A program made the position numbers and the translations under genes. This document shows, in pieces, positions 23,362-35,474 of a stretch of DNA of 64,000 nucleotides. Numbering within the stretch: position 1 is the stretch's first letter; each line of letters begins with the position of its first letter. The notes beneath the pieces are model-generated. The model saw only the letters and a program-made list of their open reading frames with translations, was not told the origin of the DNA and did no database searches. The stretch comes from Undaria pinnatifida (taxonomy: Eukaryota > Sar > Phaeophyceae > Laminariales > Alariaceae), in assembly GCA_012845835.1 (NCBI GenBank), contig JABAKD010000016.1:25224553-25288552 (forward strand), read 5' to 3'.

Positions 23362-23562
23362 CAGTGTGTGTGTGTTCTTCACATTAAACCGTTCTTTTAC
23401 TCGTCGACATCCAGCACACCCAGTGTCCGTACTGATTCTACAGCCTAGAAAGATCAGCTCTGTGGTCACAAGCTACGACACAGAGATAATGCATCGTAAT
23501 GCATTCGACAACGCAATGCCATGCCCTAGTACTGGGTACGACAGGCACAACATACATACAGT
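23362..23562 (-). mobile_element. CA-tailed SINE-like repeat
   Basis: About 200 bp. On the minus strand it runs from ATGTTGTGCCTGTCGTACCC to AATGTGAAGAACACACACAC. The tail is a CA microsatellite. It includes AATGCATTACGATGCATT, an inverted repeat with a 4-nt loop. Confidence 0.75.
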
Positions 23563-23799
23563 ACGACTCATGTTTCGTGGCGTTATTCCTCATGATTTTT
23601 TGTTAGCCCTTCGAGTAAAGGAAACACACAGCACGCACCACGCACGACCTAAAGTGCCACTGTATTCTTTGTCTGCCTAAAGTAGGCTTCTTTTTTGCCG
23701 CGCTCGATGCAGCTCTCCTGGTGGTGTGTGAAAAGAAGCTGCATCATTAGTCTGGAAGCTTGAAGAAAAAAAAAACACAAGACAGTATGGGCCCGGATC

Positions 23800-23925
23800 C
23801 TTTCACAGCAGCAGCAGCAGTTTAGAGGTAGTGGTAGCAGTGAGAGGTGAAAAAAGTGTTTATAGTAGTAGTAGCACAAGAGCTGTAGCAGCAGTAGTAG
23901 TAGTAGTAGCAGTTGTTAATGCGTG
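23800..23925. repeat. GCA/GTA trinucleotide repeat
   Basis: CAGCAGCAGCAGCAG followed by runs of GTAGTAGTAG with few interruptions. Confidence 0.7.
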
Positions 23926-24099
23926 TGTAGTGGAAGTTATGTTTATTCTCAGTACTCCTGCGGCGTCGTGTATTTGCACCGAGATCGCGGGAGCTCGCAT
24001 TATTCAGCAGAATTAGAGGGCGGTGTTGATAAGGAACTAACGGTAGTTCACGGCACTTTACAACAAACTTGTGTCGAGAAAAATGTTACTGGAAAAAAA

Positions 24100-25480
24100 A
24101 CCCTCCAGCTTTGAGATCGAAGATTTCTTCGAAACTCATCTGTGTAATCTGCGTGTGGCACTCAGATCGCGCGTATAGCCGGTTGTGTTTCCTCATCAGG
24201 GATTTACTAAAAAAAATAAAATACGCCAGCTGTGAGATCGAATATTTTGTCGAAACTCATCTTTGCAAGCTGTGTGTGATGTTCCGATCGCGCGTATTAC
24301 GGGTTGTGTGTCCTCATTAGGGATATAGGTCGGCGACTCCCCTTGCAACTACAGTGTAGCCATCAGGGTCAACAGGGTTCAGTTAGGCAGTCTGTGCGCG
24401 GAAAACTATAAAACCCGTTTTTGAGGGGGACAAAATCTGACCGCTGTGGAAGGAAATGCATCAGTTTGTCGAGTGAATCCTATAAGTCGAATATCCGGTA
24501 GGGGGAGGGCGGAGTTTTCAAGGACGTGGGGGCCTGATTTTGTTCAAAAGGGGGGCAGGAGGGGGGGAGGGGGCGGGTGGGGCAGGTCTATATGTGCGTG
24601 GAAACCATAAATAGTTATTGTGGGGGAGGGGGAGGAATGTGGCGGGGGGGGGCCGGGGGCGAATGGGGAGGGGTTTAGGTCGCATAGATGTGGGGGTTGG
24701 TTGTACGCGTGGTGCTGGGTCTAGGCGATGGTGCGGGTGGTGGGGCGTTGGGGGCGGGGGTGGGTTGGAATTGCAGCAGCGGCATGGACGGCTCTGAAAA
24801 GATAACGAGGCGATATCTAGGTCGTGGAAGTGTTCATTACTCAGGTGGATTTCGATAGTAGGTGGGGCGTTTAGGCAAAAAAGAGCGAGAAAGAAGAAAG
24901 AAAAAAAAAAAGGAGGGAGGAGAGGGGGGGGGGGGGGAGGGTTTCCGAGAAGTTGAAGTCAAATGAAATAATATAATCAAGGATTTGGTCGACACTGATG
25001 TTCGCAACATTGTGTGTGATCCTCCGATCGCGCGTATTAATCATTCATGTAGAGGCCTACTATACGCGCGGTGCTGGGTCTAGGCGATCGAGCGGGGTGA
25101 TAAGAAGGAGGGGGCGTTGGAGGGGGGGAGGGGGGATGAATGAAAGCTACGTCATGAATGGTGATATAATGACGTAATATCAATGGCTTATTAGTGTTTA
25201 TTACTCTGGCTGATTTCGATTGTAAGTAGGGTGTTTGAACGAGTTGGGCGGGGAGCAAAGGGGGGGGGGGATGAGTTGGAGCTACGGCATAGATGGCCAG
25301 ATGGATCATGAGATGAAATCAGCTGGCTGGTAGTGTTTACTACTCCGGCAGATTTATTTTGATTTCAGGTGGTGCGTTTCAACAAGAAGAGGGATCGGGG
25401 GGGGTGGGAGCATTCAAACATGTGCGCGGAGACTATAACCCCTTAAAGGGGACGAATCTGACGGTTGCAGCAGCAAGAAG
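24100..25480 (+). repeat. C/G-tract composite repeat, long plus-strand copy
   Basis: Two successive starts (CCAGCTTTGAGATCGAAG near 24105 and CCAGCTGTGAGATCGAAT near 24225), then the ACTATAAAACCCG and GAGGGGGACAAAATCTGAC core. G-rich tracts follow, with GCGTGGTGCTGGGTCTAGGC and GGCATGGACGGCTCT units in the reverse order of the copy at 8390-9900. Confidence 0.75.
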
Positions 25481-26518
25481 ACACCCCATTATATCATCCG
25501 CCTGGTGATGTTTATATTTCTAGAAGGTTAGTTGTTACATGTAGTATGCAACCCAATTCTTAGGTGTAGTAAACAACGTGTAAAAAGCTTCATAATTGTT
25601 TTTGTACATGGATCGAAAGATAGAATGTTTCAATATCGATAGGTACAATCATGTAGATACCATTATTTTCTGACATCGCTAATTATAGGGAGATGCATAT
25701 TGCCAAATACAACAGGCGAGGAGATGGTCATGCAATGTACCCGCCATTGAGAACGACAGGGAGGGATGCGGATCGTTATTGTTTTGGAAGGAACGCTAAG
25801 TGTACACGAGCTCAATTACGTTACTTTGTTGGTCATACTTGAGGATATTATACTGGCACATATATGGAGTACATCTGGTACCAGACAATACTACAGCGGT
25901 ATTCAGAGTATAATTATAGTAACCGTTGGGTGTTTTCGGTGAAACACACCGTCGGAGGTACAGCTGCGCACATGACTTGATGGCACAGGGGCGAGGCAGA
26001 GAAGAGCTGGCAACGACTCACAGCATGTTATTTGTATGTTTTCTTCTTGTAGTTTTAACCGTGCAACAGGTATCTGTTCGTGGGCAGCCTTTATTTCCTG
26101 TAAGATTTTCTTGCATCACGACACCACCTGTGGTTTTACGACCCGTGCAACAAGAATCTGTTCGTACGCAGGCTTGCTTTCCTGTAAGATATTCTTGCAT
26201 CACGTTCTTTACAATAATACCTGTTGTTTGGTTCGCGTTGTGTTTATTCATTTTTTCCTTGTTTTGTTTCATTTCGAGAATCTTTTTTTTTATAGTTTGC
26301 GCTTGTTTTCATGTGTCTCGACCGCGAAACGTCGGTACGTCAGAACTTCCCTTGCTTAACCTTGATGAATCGCGACTCTGTTGACTTTTTCTGTTTCACA
26401 GTCGTATGTGACGGCAAAATTTGTATACCGCCAAGATGAATCAGCGCATACTCAAGTACTGATAGCTTTGGGTATTCATCGTAGGAATACCGGTTTTGTT
26501 CAATGTGAAGACAACACC
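25481..26518. other. Intergenic; includes a tandem pair of about 85 bp
   Basis: No gene recognised. At about 26065-26205 a unit holding CGTGCAAC, TCTGTTCGT, TTTCCTGTAAGAT and TTCTTGCATCACG occurs twice. Similar pyrimidine-rich sequence recurs near 29770-29960 and 47510-48010, so it is a dispersed repeat. Confidence 0.45.
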
Positions 26519-26759
26519 TACCCATGGTACCACGGCAGGGTAATGCCTTTTGGTTCATTTTCTGCAAGTGGCCCACGGTCACTCGCACAGGTGACCTCTG
26601 TCCAATGCGGGTGTAAGCTTTTGTGCTGTTTAGAATATTCGATGAGAATCCGCCCTGGCTGCGCGGCACAAGGCAAATCGCCTCAATTGTTTTCGGCCAC
26701 ACGTCAGTCCCTCGTGCGAGCATGAAGCAATACGATACCTCCTTACAGTAACCTTCGTC
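26519..26759. mobile_element. MITE copy 3: old, diverged copy
   Basis: Aligns along its length with the two 269-bp copies (ACCCATGGTACCACGGCAGG, CCTTTTGG, GTGGCC, GGTCACTCGC, then CTCGTGCGAG and TTCGTCC at the other end). It has many substitutions and no clear target duplication. Confidence 0.5.
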
Positions 26760-27085
26760 CAAACAGCAACAAAACAAAGTAACCAGGGATCTGAGTGACT
26801 ACTCTGCTGAGTAAGAGCGAGCGCGTGAGTACCCTAGTGCGGCGTTATTGAATGGCATGAAAAATTCAAACTATAACGCTTCGTGGGTAAATAAATCTGC
26901 CGAACAAGAAAACAAGAATAACATCAGATATAATGATAAATAGGGGTTCGGGATTGTACCGCGGGTAACTAACAAATACATCAAAGTACATCAAAAGCTG
27001 GAAACGGTCACGATCAAGCACCGTAGAAAAATATATTCGAGAATACAAGACACAGGGACTACATGAAAAAAAAAAATCTCATGTT

Positions 27086-27156
27086 ATACATTGTTGTGTA
27101 ATAGCAACTGCGTTCGAGCCATACATTGTTGTGTAATAGCAACTGCGTTCGAGCCG
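27086..27156. repeat. Exact tandem duplication of a 35-bp unit
   Basis: ATACATTGTTGTGTAATAGC plus AACTGCGTTCGAGCC occurs twice head to tail. Confidence 0.85.
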
Positions 27157-27589
27157 AGATCACGAGAGTGAGCGATACCCATAATCTGAGAGGCGTCGGA
27201 CACTATCTATGACAGATGATCAACGGTACAGGGGTCAGACCTGGATTATCCAGGTCGCATATTTCCCCGCCCCTTGCGCAACTGACCACCTCATTTGTTG
27301 AGCCTTTGATGTCGCCATGACCGAAAATTCCGTATATACCGTGCAAACAAAACTTCACGCTGTCCGCGTTCGCGTGAGGTACATACAGGCCGTCATGAGT
27401 TGGGGACGACACAGCGGCCATGTAAATGAGCCTATACCTTCCATAACGTACAGCGGTGGTAGCTCTTGTTTCGCTGTACTATCAAGTACCACGATCCAAA
27501 AAACAGGCCACGCAAATGAAGCGAAGCCAGCACATAGCAAATACTCAATCTCACAGCTTAGGAGCATATTTCCATTTTTGGTATTACTT

Positions 27590-27780
27590 GTACTGCAGCT
27601 GAGATCAAATATTGTCAAAACTCTTACTCCGGAGTATTTGCAAGCTGTTTGTGATACCCCGATCGCGCGTATTACGGGTTGTGTATTCCCATCATGGATA
27701 TAGGTCGGCGACTCCCCTTGCAACTACAGCAGTGTAGCCATCATGGTCAACAGGGTCATGTTAGCCAGTCTACGCGCGAA
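27590..27780 (+). repeat. C/G-tract repeat, terminal unit
   Basis: AGCTGAGATCAAATATT through GATATAGGTCGGCGACTCCC to CAACAGGGTCATGTTAG. G tracts absent. Confidence 0.65.
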
Positions 27781-27828
27781 AAACTCCAAAAACCTACGAT
27801 GGGAACCAAGGGGTGCGCAAGCTGGCTT

Positions 27829-27935
27829 TGAGCTGCGAAAGCAACTGAGTTAAATCGACACACGACGAGAATAAAAACACGTGTGAGTGTGGTGAGCAAA
27901 AGCTTTGTTTTTCCCCATCCACCGGAGGATGATAT
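27829..27935 (+). repeat. Dispersed repeat, about 105 bp (copy 1)
   Basis: GCTGCGAAAGCAACT, AAATCGACACA and CCACCGGAGGATGA match 52518-52628 in the same order. Confidence 0.6.
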
Positions 27936-27944
27936 AAATATAAA

Positions 27945-28240
27945 ACTGTTAAACTCGTTTCCGAGGGGGACAAAATCCGACAGCTGATGCAAAGAAAAGC
28001 ATCTGTGTATTGAGTAATTCCTGTAAGTCGATTAACCGGTGAGAGGAGGGCGGGGTTTTTGACAGACGTGAGAGCCTGGAAAAAAAAAAAAAAAAAAATG
28101 AAGTACAATTCCACTGTGAGACCAAAGATCTCGTCGAAACTTACATATATTTGCAAGCTGTGTGTAATACTCCAATCTCGCTTAGGCGAATCCCCTTTGA
28201 ACTACAATGATGTAACTTGTACCCAGGTCTATATATATAT
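27945..28240 (+). repeat. C/G-tract repeat fragments
   Basis: Two pieces: a core with CGTTTCCGAGGGGGACAAAA and GGCGGGGTTTTTGACAG, then a terminal unit (CTGTGAGACCAAAGATCTCG, TTTGCAAGCTGTGTGTAATA). Confidence 0.55.
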
Positions 28241-28659
28241 CAATGCAACGGTATGTATGTGCCGAACTAATGTTGTACGGCAACGCTCCCAAAAGGGCGC
28301 AATGTGCGGGAATTGAGACGACTATCCGCAAACGACGCCTCCTACACACGGGAGCCGTACAGCAGACGACAACAATGAACGGCGGTCCCATCGCGTTATG
28401 TTCGGGACGATGGCTGGTGGGGTAAACCCGGAGCTAGGTCAAAATGAATGAAAAAAAAGGCCCCAAGGTCTAATGAAGGACGACATTATTAGGGTTTTCA
28501 GATACAAGCCGTATTTGTATTTCGTCATCGAAAAAAAAAAAAGAAAAAGTCATGTTTTCTATTCTAAAGTGTTCGTCGTTATCTGCCCACGTGTTGGAAA
28601 ATTGAAAAAAGAAAGTAATCTACACCGTGGTAGGAAGTAGGTGCTGCTACATTTACGTA

Positions 28660-29030
28660 CCTCTAAACCCGCCCGCTTTTGATCAAAACCAGGCCCCCAC
28701 GTCCTTCAAAACTCCGCCCCACCCTCCTCACCGGTTATTCGACCTACAAGATTCACTTGATAAAAGGATACATTTCCCTCCACAGCTGTCAGATTTTGTC
28801 CCCCTCATAAACGGGTTTTGTAGTTTCCGCGAACAGACTGACTAAAATCACCCTGTTGACCCTGATAGCTACACTGTAGTTGTAGGGAGAGTCGCCGACC
28901 TATATCCTCAATGAGGACACACAACTCGTAATGCGCGCGATCGGAGTATCACACACAGCTTGCAAAGAAAGATGAGTTTCGACGAAATCATCGATCTCAC
29001 AGCTAGCTGGAGTGTATTTCCATCTTGTGT
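28660..29030 (-). repeat. C/G-tract repeat, one G-poor unit plus terminal unit
   Basis: CCCGCCCGCTTTTGATCAAA through CAGATTTTGTCCCCCTCA, CACAGCTTGCAAAG and GATCTCACAGCTAGCTGGAG. Confidence 0.7.
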
Positions 29031-29179
29031 AAAATATCACCACTAAAAACATTATAGATGATACGTACTGCTACATACAGCTGTACTTTTGGTGTTGGAT
29101 AATTGTCAATGACAAAATATGACATCGTCCTATATTCATGATCCACTTTTCGAGTGATTTAACCTTAATAGTTTGATGT

Positions 29180-29340
29180 GGGCTTCCCGGGTATTGTGAC
29201 AAGGCAACCTTGTACCCCGGGTATCGCGCCACAGACTTACACAAGTCGCAGAAGATTCCGGTTAGGGTATAGAGGTCATACAAAACTTACACAAGTTCCG
29301 TGTACTCGTACGGTACAGAAGTGTTACAGGACTCACAACA
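29180..29340. repeat. Degenerate CCGGGTA-type tandem repeat
   Basis: Three or so units with TTCCGGTTAGGG, ACAAAACTTACACAAG and TTCCGTGTACTCGTACGG. Same type as 11990-12310. Confidence 0.4.
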
Positions 29341-30018
29341 GTTTGATACGTGAATACGTCACACTTTCTTTTACGTTCCAGCTTCTGGACAACAAGCCGT
29401 GGCAACACCGTACGATAAATCCGACGGGTACATTATTTGTCTATCCAACAACTGCAAGCCTTACCGTTATTACCGTGCGATGAGTGTGCAATGACAGCAG
29501 TGCTATTGTATCCTCGAACCCCTTACTACAGCAAGTAGAGGTTTATCCCATAGTCGACTTCGCTGAGTTCAATAAAAGGTGTGCAAAAAGAGATAGCGCA
29601 CTAGTGACCCGCTGTATATATATTTTTTTTCCTTTACTCCTTGTTCTTGTTTCTTGTTTGCCCTTACATTTTTTCCCTCCCACCCGGCCTTCGTATTTCC
29701 CGTAAATTCTTTCTTATTTGTATCGTTTAAGTCCGTGAAAGAGCAGCAGCACTGATGTGCACTGATGTTATCTTCGTGTTGTTTTGTCCGGGCAACAGCA
29801 GTCAAGACTATCTGTCCCTCTCTTCAGCACAACAACACGTATGAATGGATGTTGTTTTTCTTGCATCACATACTCTAGTGCACCTGTCGTCTGTTTTGTT
29901 GTTTCGCTCTTTTCTGACGGTCTGGCAAAATTTGTTGCGTTGTCAAACTCGGTACGCTTGCATTTTACCACATTTATCTTTATTGAGTTGAACCGGTTTG
30001 GTTTACTTTATCCAAACT

Positions 30019-30228
30019 GTTGCTGACGTATGTATGTTGTGCCTGTCGTACCCAGTACTAGGGCATGACATTGCGTTGTCGAATGCATTACGATGCATTA
30101 TCTCTGTGTCGTAGCTTGTCACCACAGAGCTGATCTTTCTAGGGTGAAGAATCAGTACGGACACTGGGTGTGCTGGATGTCGACGAGTAGAAGAACGGTT
30201 TAATGTGAAGAACACACACACACACACA
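30019..30228 (+). mobile_element. CA-tailed SINE-like repeat
   Basis: GTTGCTGACGTATGTATGTT to a (CA) tail, with the AATGCAT-TACG-ATGCATT hairpin inside. Near-identical to 47253-47461 and 48399-48604. Confidence 0.78.
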
Positions 30229-31369
30229 TGGGCCGTGACCACGGATGTCTTTAGAATTAGGAATCAGCGAACAGATTTTGGGTTTACTGATGACATGAAG
30301 AAAAAAAAACGGTTTTTGAAAAGACGACAGACACATGAAGCACTGCTGTGTAGCGTAGCCGAGCACAAATACAATAAACAAGCATTTGTTTAGGGCAATA
30401 GGCCTCACAGGACTTTGTGTGCAGGGTTGCGTATCTTCACCCCCTCGTGAATATTGATGGAGGAATTGCATGACTACATCACGGATTCATGTATTACCGA
30501 TGTAAATGTCTCGTAGTTATCGGCGTCGAAGCCCGTCGCTTTATCTACACACAAAAAAAAAGTTTCTTTATGGATATGGACAAATTTTCAAATACTATTC
30601 AGTTGTGAGGAACACACCCTACTTAAAATTTATTCACACACAGGTTCGACTTGCGGAAAGCGCGAGAGCGTGGGTTAGCAACAACCCTCAAAAAATCAAC
30701 AAGAGGTAAAATCGTTGGACCCTATGCGCAATTAAAATCGAACGCAAGAAGCGGGGAGGTAGAGAGACGATACCTGTGACCACCGCTTGTCCAGAGACTG
30801 AAAAATACATGTAATGTGTGTACAATAAATGAAATGAATCCTTAATGCGGAAACACACCTAATATCCCAATAGTGATACGTGCGATCGAAGCATCGCGCA
30901 CAGGTTGAAAAGATAGGTTTGAACAAGATCAGTAAACCTCACACCAGGAGTGATTTAAAATATTTAGTATTGGTATTTTTTTTTACTTTATTGCATCAAA
31001 TAATTCACAACATCTTTATTTTGTTTTCGTTTTACCCTTTTAAATTTTCGTTCTTTATTTTTTTGGCTCATTTTTATGTCGTACCAGGTACCCCAGCATT
31101 TCACGTGCTTGGCCTGAACAAGTTGCGACAGGCTGATGTTCTCTTTCTTAAAGTCTGTGACGACAGAATTCATTGGTATCTCTTGGATGAAGAATTTGCA
31201 CAGACTCTTAGTGTACAGATATTGGGTAGAAAACACAGCTTGATGAAGATGCAACACAATCATTTTCCAGCTTTTGGACATCCGTGGTCACAAGTGTCGT
31301 CACAAGTAAGTGTCGTCCCTTTTCACCCCTAGTTCTTCCCTTTGATGTAATGGAAGAAATACAAATACA
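30229..31369. other. No confident gene; one possible exon at about 31085-31305 (+)
   Basis: The frame GTPAFHVLGLNKLRQADV, then a DDRIHWYLLDEEFAQ stretch, is protein-like and ends at a GTAAGT donor. But the last 70 bp (TTTCCAGCTTTTGGACA...GTGGTCACAAGTGTCGTC) recurs near 50780, so the frame overlaps a dispersed repeat. Confidence 0.25.
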
Positions 31370-31700
31370 GTCCAGCTGAGATCAGAGATTTGGTCCAAAC
31401 TCATCTTCGCAAGCTGCGTGTGATACTCCGATTAATTGCGCGTATCACACGTTGTGTGTTCTCATTAACCCCCTTTGAGCCCAAGAACCCCTCCAAATAC
31501 TATTTCCTAAAAGTTTTGTCCCTAAAACGGGTTTCCAGTTGTGAAGGGGTAACGACATATGGGTCAGCGCCCCTTGTTGGAACTACAGTGCAGCTAATAG
31601 GGTCAACAAGGCAATGAGTCTGTGCGCGGAAACAGAAAAACCCGTTTTTAAGGAAACAAAATCTGACAGCTGTGGAAGGAAATGCATCAGGTTCTATAGC
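31370..31700 (+). repeat. C/G-tract repeat, G-poor copy
   Basis: AGCTGAGATCAGAGATTTGG, AGCTGCGTGTGATACTCCG and later TCTGTGCGCGGAAAC and ACAAAATCTGACAGCTGTGG. Confidence 0.65.
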
Positions 31701-31860
31701 ACCAAGGGTTCAGCAATCTTACTGGTCGTCGATTCTTAGGCGTGTGTTGCTGACTCACGCTTTATCGCTTTCCGCAAGTGAATTTGTGCACAAGAAGAAT
31801 CCCGGAAGGTAATTCGAGTTTGCATTCGATCAAGTGGATTTGACCTGAACAACAACAATT
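31695..31860 (+). repeat. Dispersed repeat with ACTCACGCT core (copy 1)
   Basis: GTTCAGCAAT...CTGGTCGTCGATTC, GCTGACTCACGC, GCTTTCCGCAAGTGAATTTG. Matches 32370-32600 and 51240-51445; a short reverse piece lies at about 30645-30685. Confidence 0.55.
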
Positions 31861-32246
31861 CAAAAGCACCACTCATTGGTAGCACATGACAATCATATTA
31901 TACGGAGATCCAAACCCAAAGTAGAAAAGTTAACAAACGTGAAACTAACACGACGAACGTTTAGGTTTTCCTACTTTGTATCCATTAACGAGATAGTATA
32001 TTGTATTGGAAGTGTGAAGCTTTTACGATTATTTGGCACGCGTTCATGTAGCATTTTCGTTCTATTTGCCTCCGCCCCCTTCGCTATCCTACCATCCCTC
32101 CCAACCCCCAACCTTCCAATTGCCGCCCCCCTACCCAACAACTTTCTCACCCTCCGCCATACCGAAAATTTAAATCCGCCAGAGCTGAAAAAACATTTCT
32201 TCTAATTTTTTTTTCTCACACTTCTACCTTCCAGCTTCTGGACAAT

Positions 32247-32325
32247 CTGTGTGTGTGTTCTTCAAATTAAACCGTTCTTCTACTCGTCGACATCCAGCAC
32301 ACCCAGTGTCCGTACCGATTTTGTG
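32247..32325 (-). mobile_element. CA-tailed SINE-like repeat, truncated
   Basis: Only the tail-proximal part remains (TGTGTGTGTTCTTCAAATTAA to CCAGTGTCCGTACCGATT, read on plus). Confidence 0.7.
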
Positions 32326-32369
32326 GTGATTTCTGTGGTCACAGGTGTAGTCAATTTTCCCTTCCGATA

Positions 32370-32600
32370 CTTGCCTTCATATTTCATCGGGCGCAGGGTT
32401 TAGCAATTCCACTGCTTGTTAGTGTTTTTCGGAGTGTTGCTAACTCACGCTCTCGCGCTTTTCGTGAAGTCAATCTGTGCACAAGAAAAAGTTTTATCAA
32501 ATTTAGGCGAGTATGCACTCGGGGGCATTCGAAATCACAAAACTGACCTGCAATACTAGCAGGCTCGAGGATAACCTGATACGCCACCGGAGCGACCAGC
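32370..32600 (+). repeat. Dispersed repeat with ACTCACGCT core (copy 2)
   Basis: TTTAGCAATTCCACTGC, GCTAACTCACGCTCTCGCGC, AAACTGACCTGCAATACTAG, CGCCACCGGAGCGACC. The full-length match is 51240-51445. Confidence 0.6.
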
Positions 32601-33469
32601 ACAACAATCCGACCGGCAACATAAATATAATACGGTCATTATTTTTCTCGGAAATTTGGTCATGAGTGTTTTTCGTCTCGGCCTTACAGCTTAGAACGTG
32701 ATTGACAGAGCTATATTTCTCGGTCAATTAGACAAGTTCTAGAGCCGTCTTCTCGGGCCACCTCAAACGCCCCTCGCCATGTCGTATCCGTTCAGCACAT
32801 CAAAATGAACGCGGACGGATGCCAAGCGAGACAAGCAAGAACTTGCACGAGTGTCGCATGTCGAGGAGGAATTCCGGAGATTTTGGTTGTATCTCCCCAC
32901 GACTGCGGTGCCTGGATGATTTAAAAAACTGACGTCAATTCTAAACAGTTGTTAGATGCTTTTATAATGTTTTAAATTTTGTGGTGGCATATTCTTGAGC
33001 GTATGTTTTGCTTGACTTTTGCGAGGCTCAAGTGTTTATTAATTGCCTCGACGTTTGCAGTCCTTGCACGAATGAGACAGGTAAAAAACGTCTTTGGGGG
33101 CAGCTCAATCGCCCGTCGTCCTTTTAATCAGTTGGCCATCTCGTGGACGCGGATGGATACGGAGCGGGACAATGAAAAAGTTGCCAAAAAAATGTATTTT
33201 TGAGGGGGTGATCTTGCTAAGCGAGATAAGCAAGAAGTGCGCTTTTATTTGTATTTTGAGCGGTAAACGCGCGAGCTATTGTTGCAATTTTTCGTCGCAT
33301 GACAAAAAATCGGATGATGCCAGCATTTTCAAATTGGCACCATACCCAATTTGGAATATACTTCTCTTCTTGACGTCGCTTTTTTCATGGCGTCCTTGAA
33401 GCGCTTGCCCTATCGTAGCTTTCATCACTGCTGCTGCTGTGTGTCCTTGTCTTTCGGCTCATAGTGTAT
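32601..33469. other. No recognised gene
   Basis: Weak internal similarity: blocks with AAGCGAGA(C/T)AAGCAAGAA at about 32827 and 33220 resemble a stretch near 54335, suggesting an old dispersed repeat. Confidence 0.3.
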
Positions 33470-33965
33470 AGTGCCATACAACCCAGGAAGGTTGTGAAGT
33501 GAATACGATTCTCACCCGTATCGTATTTGGTATTAAAGAGCGTGCGCGCTGGAGACATCATGAATGATCACGATAGCCGTGAGTGTTCTCATGGGTACTA
33601 ATAACTGTGTGGTACGTGGAGAACGGCATGCTCTCGTCATCCCTCTTACCAAGTCGGTGAGAATTATTATCCAACTCGAAAACATATTTGGTTGCTTCTG
33701 AACCAGGACCCACTGTGCTACTGGGTCACATGACAATGGGTAGTGCAACGTGTCGTGAGTTCGATTCTCACCGACTTCATAATATAGGTCTTTTTCGAGC
33801 CTGCACGCTGACGACGTCGTGAATGGTTACTTCGGTCGTTAAACATACGTAGCACTTCCGACTAAGCTACTGACTGAGTCGAGTGAGCACGTAGCTCAGT
33901 GAGCAGTGCTGTAATCGTACGAGTTCTGGGTCAAATCACTTATCGTAAGAGCGCTGTCCAAATCC
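33470..33965 (+). mobile_element. Cluster of tRNA-related SINE-like copies
   Basis: Three adjacent pieces: GATTCTCACCCGTATCG (near 33510), a B-box-like GAGTTCGATTCTCACCGACT (near 33760) and TAGCTCAGTGAGCAG...TGGGTCAAATCAC (33893-33940). Segments after the first two B-box-like motifs align (CGCGCTGGAGACATCATGAATG versus CACGCTGACGACGTCGTGAATG, aligned in parts). A 14-bp inverted repeat AAGTCGGTGAGAAT / ATTCTCACCGACTT spans 33652-33777. No piece folds into a convincing intact tRNA. Confidence 0.45.
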
Positions 33966-34239
33966 TTCGTTATCCGTCCCCTATTTGCCTGGTCGTGAAC
34001 GCGTACTACGTTTAGGAGGTAAGAAACACATGTCAGCCGACAATCGCGGGGACTATTTTGGATTTGGGATTCCTGGGCAGTTTTTTTCTCCGACAGCGTA
34101 TCAACGCGTGGCCTCCTAATCGATGACACAGCAGCAGTTTAGTCTGCAGTACCACAAATATGTAGGTGTCTTCTTGACAACATGTCGTGTGCACGAGAAT
34201 TCGATGATACAGCTGAAAAAAATTTTGATACTAGGCGAC

Positions 34240-34680
34240 GACATATATACCCGCCCCCCCACCCCCCCCGCCCCAACCCCCCCCCCCCCCCCCCCGCCCC
34301 CAATAATATACTGGTGCCTGAACCGTCAGATTTATCCCCTCGAAAAGATTTATAGCTTACATGCACAAATTGCCCTCTTTCCCCCCCCCTCCAAACCCGC
34401 TCGCTTTTGATCAAAACCAGGCCCCCTTTCCCTTTACAGCTGTAAAATTTTGTCCCCCTCAGAAACGGGTTTTATAGTTTCCGCGCACAGACCGACTAAA
34501 ATCATCTTGTTGACCCTGGTAGCTACACCGTAGTTGTAAGGGGAGTCGCCGACCTATATCCTTCATGAAGACACACAACTCGTAATGCGCGCGATCGGAG
34601 TATCACACACAGCTTGCAAAGATGAGTTTTGAAGAAATCTTCGATCTCACAGCTTGTGTGTATTTTCATTTTTTATAATA
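34240..34680 (-). repeat. C/G-tract composite repeat with poly-C tracts
   Basis: Poly-C, AATAATATACTGGTGCC, CCGTCAGATTTATCCCCTCG, poly-C, CGCTCGCTTTTGATCAAAAC, CAGATTTG-like core and terminal GATCTCACAGCTTGTGTG. Confidence 0.78.
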
Positions 34681-34730
34681 TATGTCCGATACCAAGGTTC
34701 CAAAGTCCGAGCTTCAGAAGCAGCAATTTC

Positions 34731-34820
34731 GTTGTTGTTGTTGTTGCTGTCCTCACTTTCACTCGCATAATCAAGTCCGTGGTCTTGGGACAGGCTCCAT
34801 CGGTAAGGTTAATTGTTACC
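34731..34820 (+). mobile_element. (GTT)n-headed SINE-like element, 5' part
   Basis: (GTT)n then CTCACTTTCACTCGCATAAT, CAAGTCCGTGGTC and GGGACAGGCTCCATCGG; truncated afterwards. Confidence 0.6.
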
Positions 34821-35474
34821 ACCACACATACATGGCACCCTCGACCTTTTCCGAGTATTTTTTGGTATGTGTCTTTCCTTCAAGTATAAGCAAGAGATAA
34901 TAAAAACATTTTTTTTCTAGTTCAGTAGTAATACTACATTGTCGTGCACCAATTTTTTTTTTTAGTTGGACTTCCAGTCAGAAATGAAAAATATCAAGCA
35001 TCGAACTTTTATCTTATTCGCATAGATAGTCCGAAACAAAACAAACAACTTCCAGTTGAAAATATGTTATTCTCCAAGTTGGACGTACGCTCGGCACTTT
35101 CAGAAGTCGTCATGGTAGAGACACTCCAGGTATTCTTTTTTGAGCGAACGCGTCCATATTCGACAACGTCAAAGCACCCGCGGGGCAAGACAGCAGATTC
35201 ATATACATACCCCGCCTTTCAAGAAAAAACAGAGAAGAAGCGCTATACATGCCAACTTTCCGTACGAGCAAGCCACCCCCGCATCTATTTTTTGGACAAC
35301 GCCGCCGCAACGGGAGACCGGTCTCTTGTCATCAGTTTTTCTCCTCGCCCGTGCCTACGCAAAAAAATCAAGGCGACAGCGTTCGGGTAATAAACGAGGG
35401 AGGCGTTCTGCGGTAGCCCCAACACCCTTTTCTTCAACGAAATATCCGGTTTTGAAACCAGCTCACGGTCCTAC

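Noticed and set aside
23086-23680. Overlapping plus-strand frames of 120 and 145 codons
   Set aside because: A large part is the reversed CA-tailed SINE-like repeat, and the same peptide recurs at other copies.
34944-35390. 148-codon plus-strand frame preceded by TTTTTTTTTTTAG
   Set aside because: The acceptor is good and a GTATTC donor exists, but composition changes midway and I see no family; not enough to call an exon.
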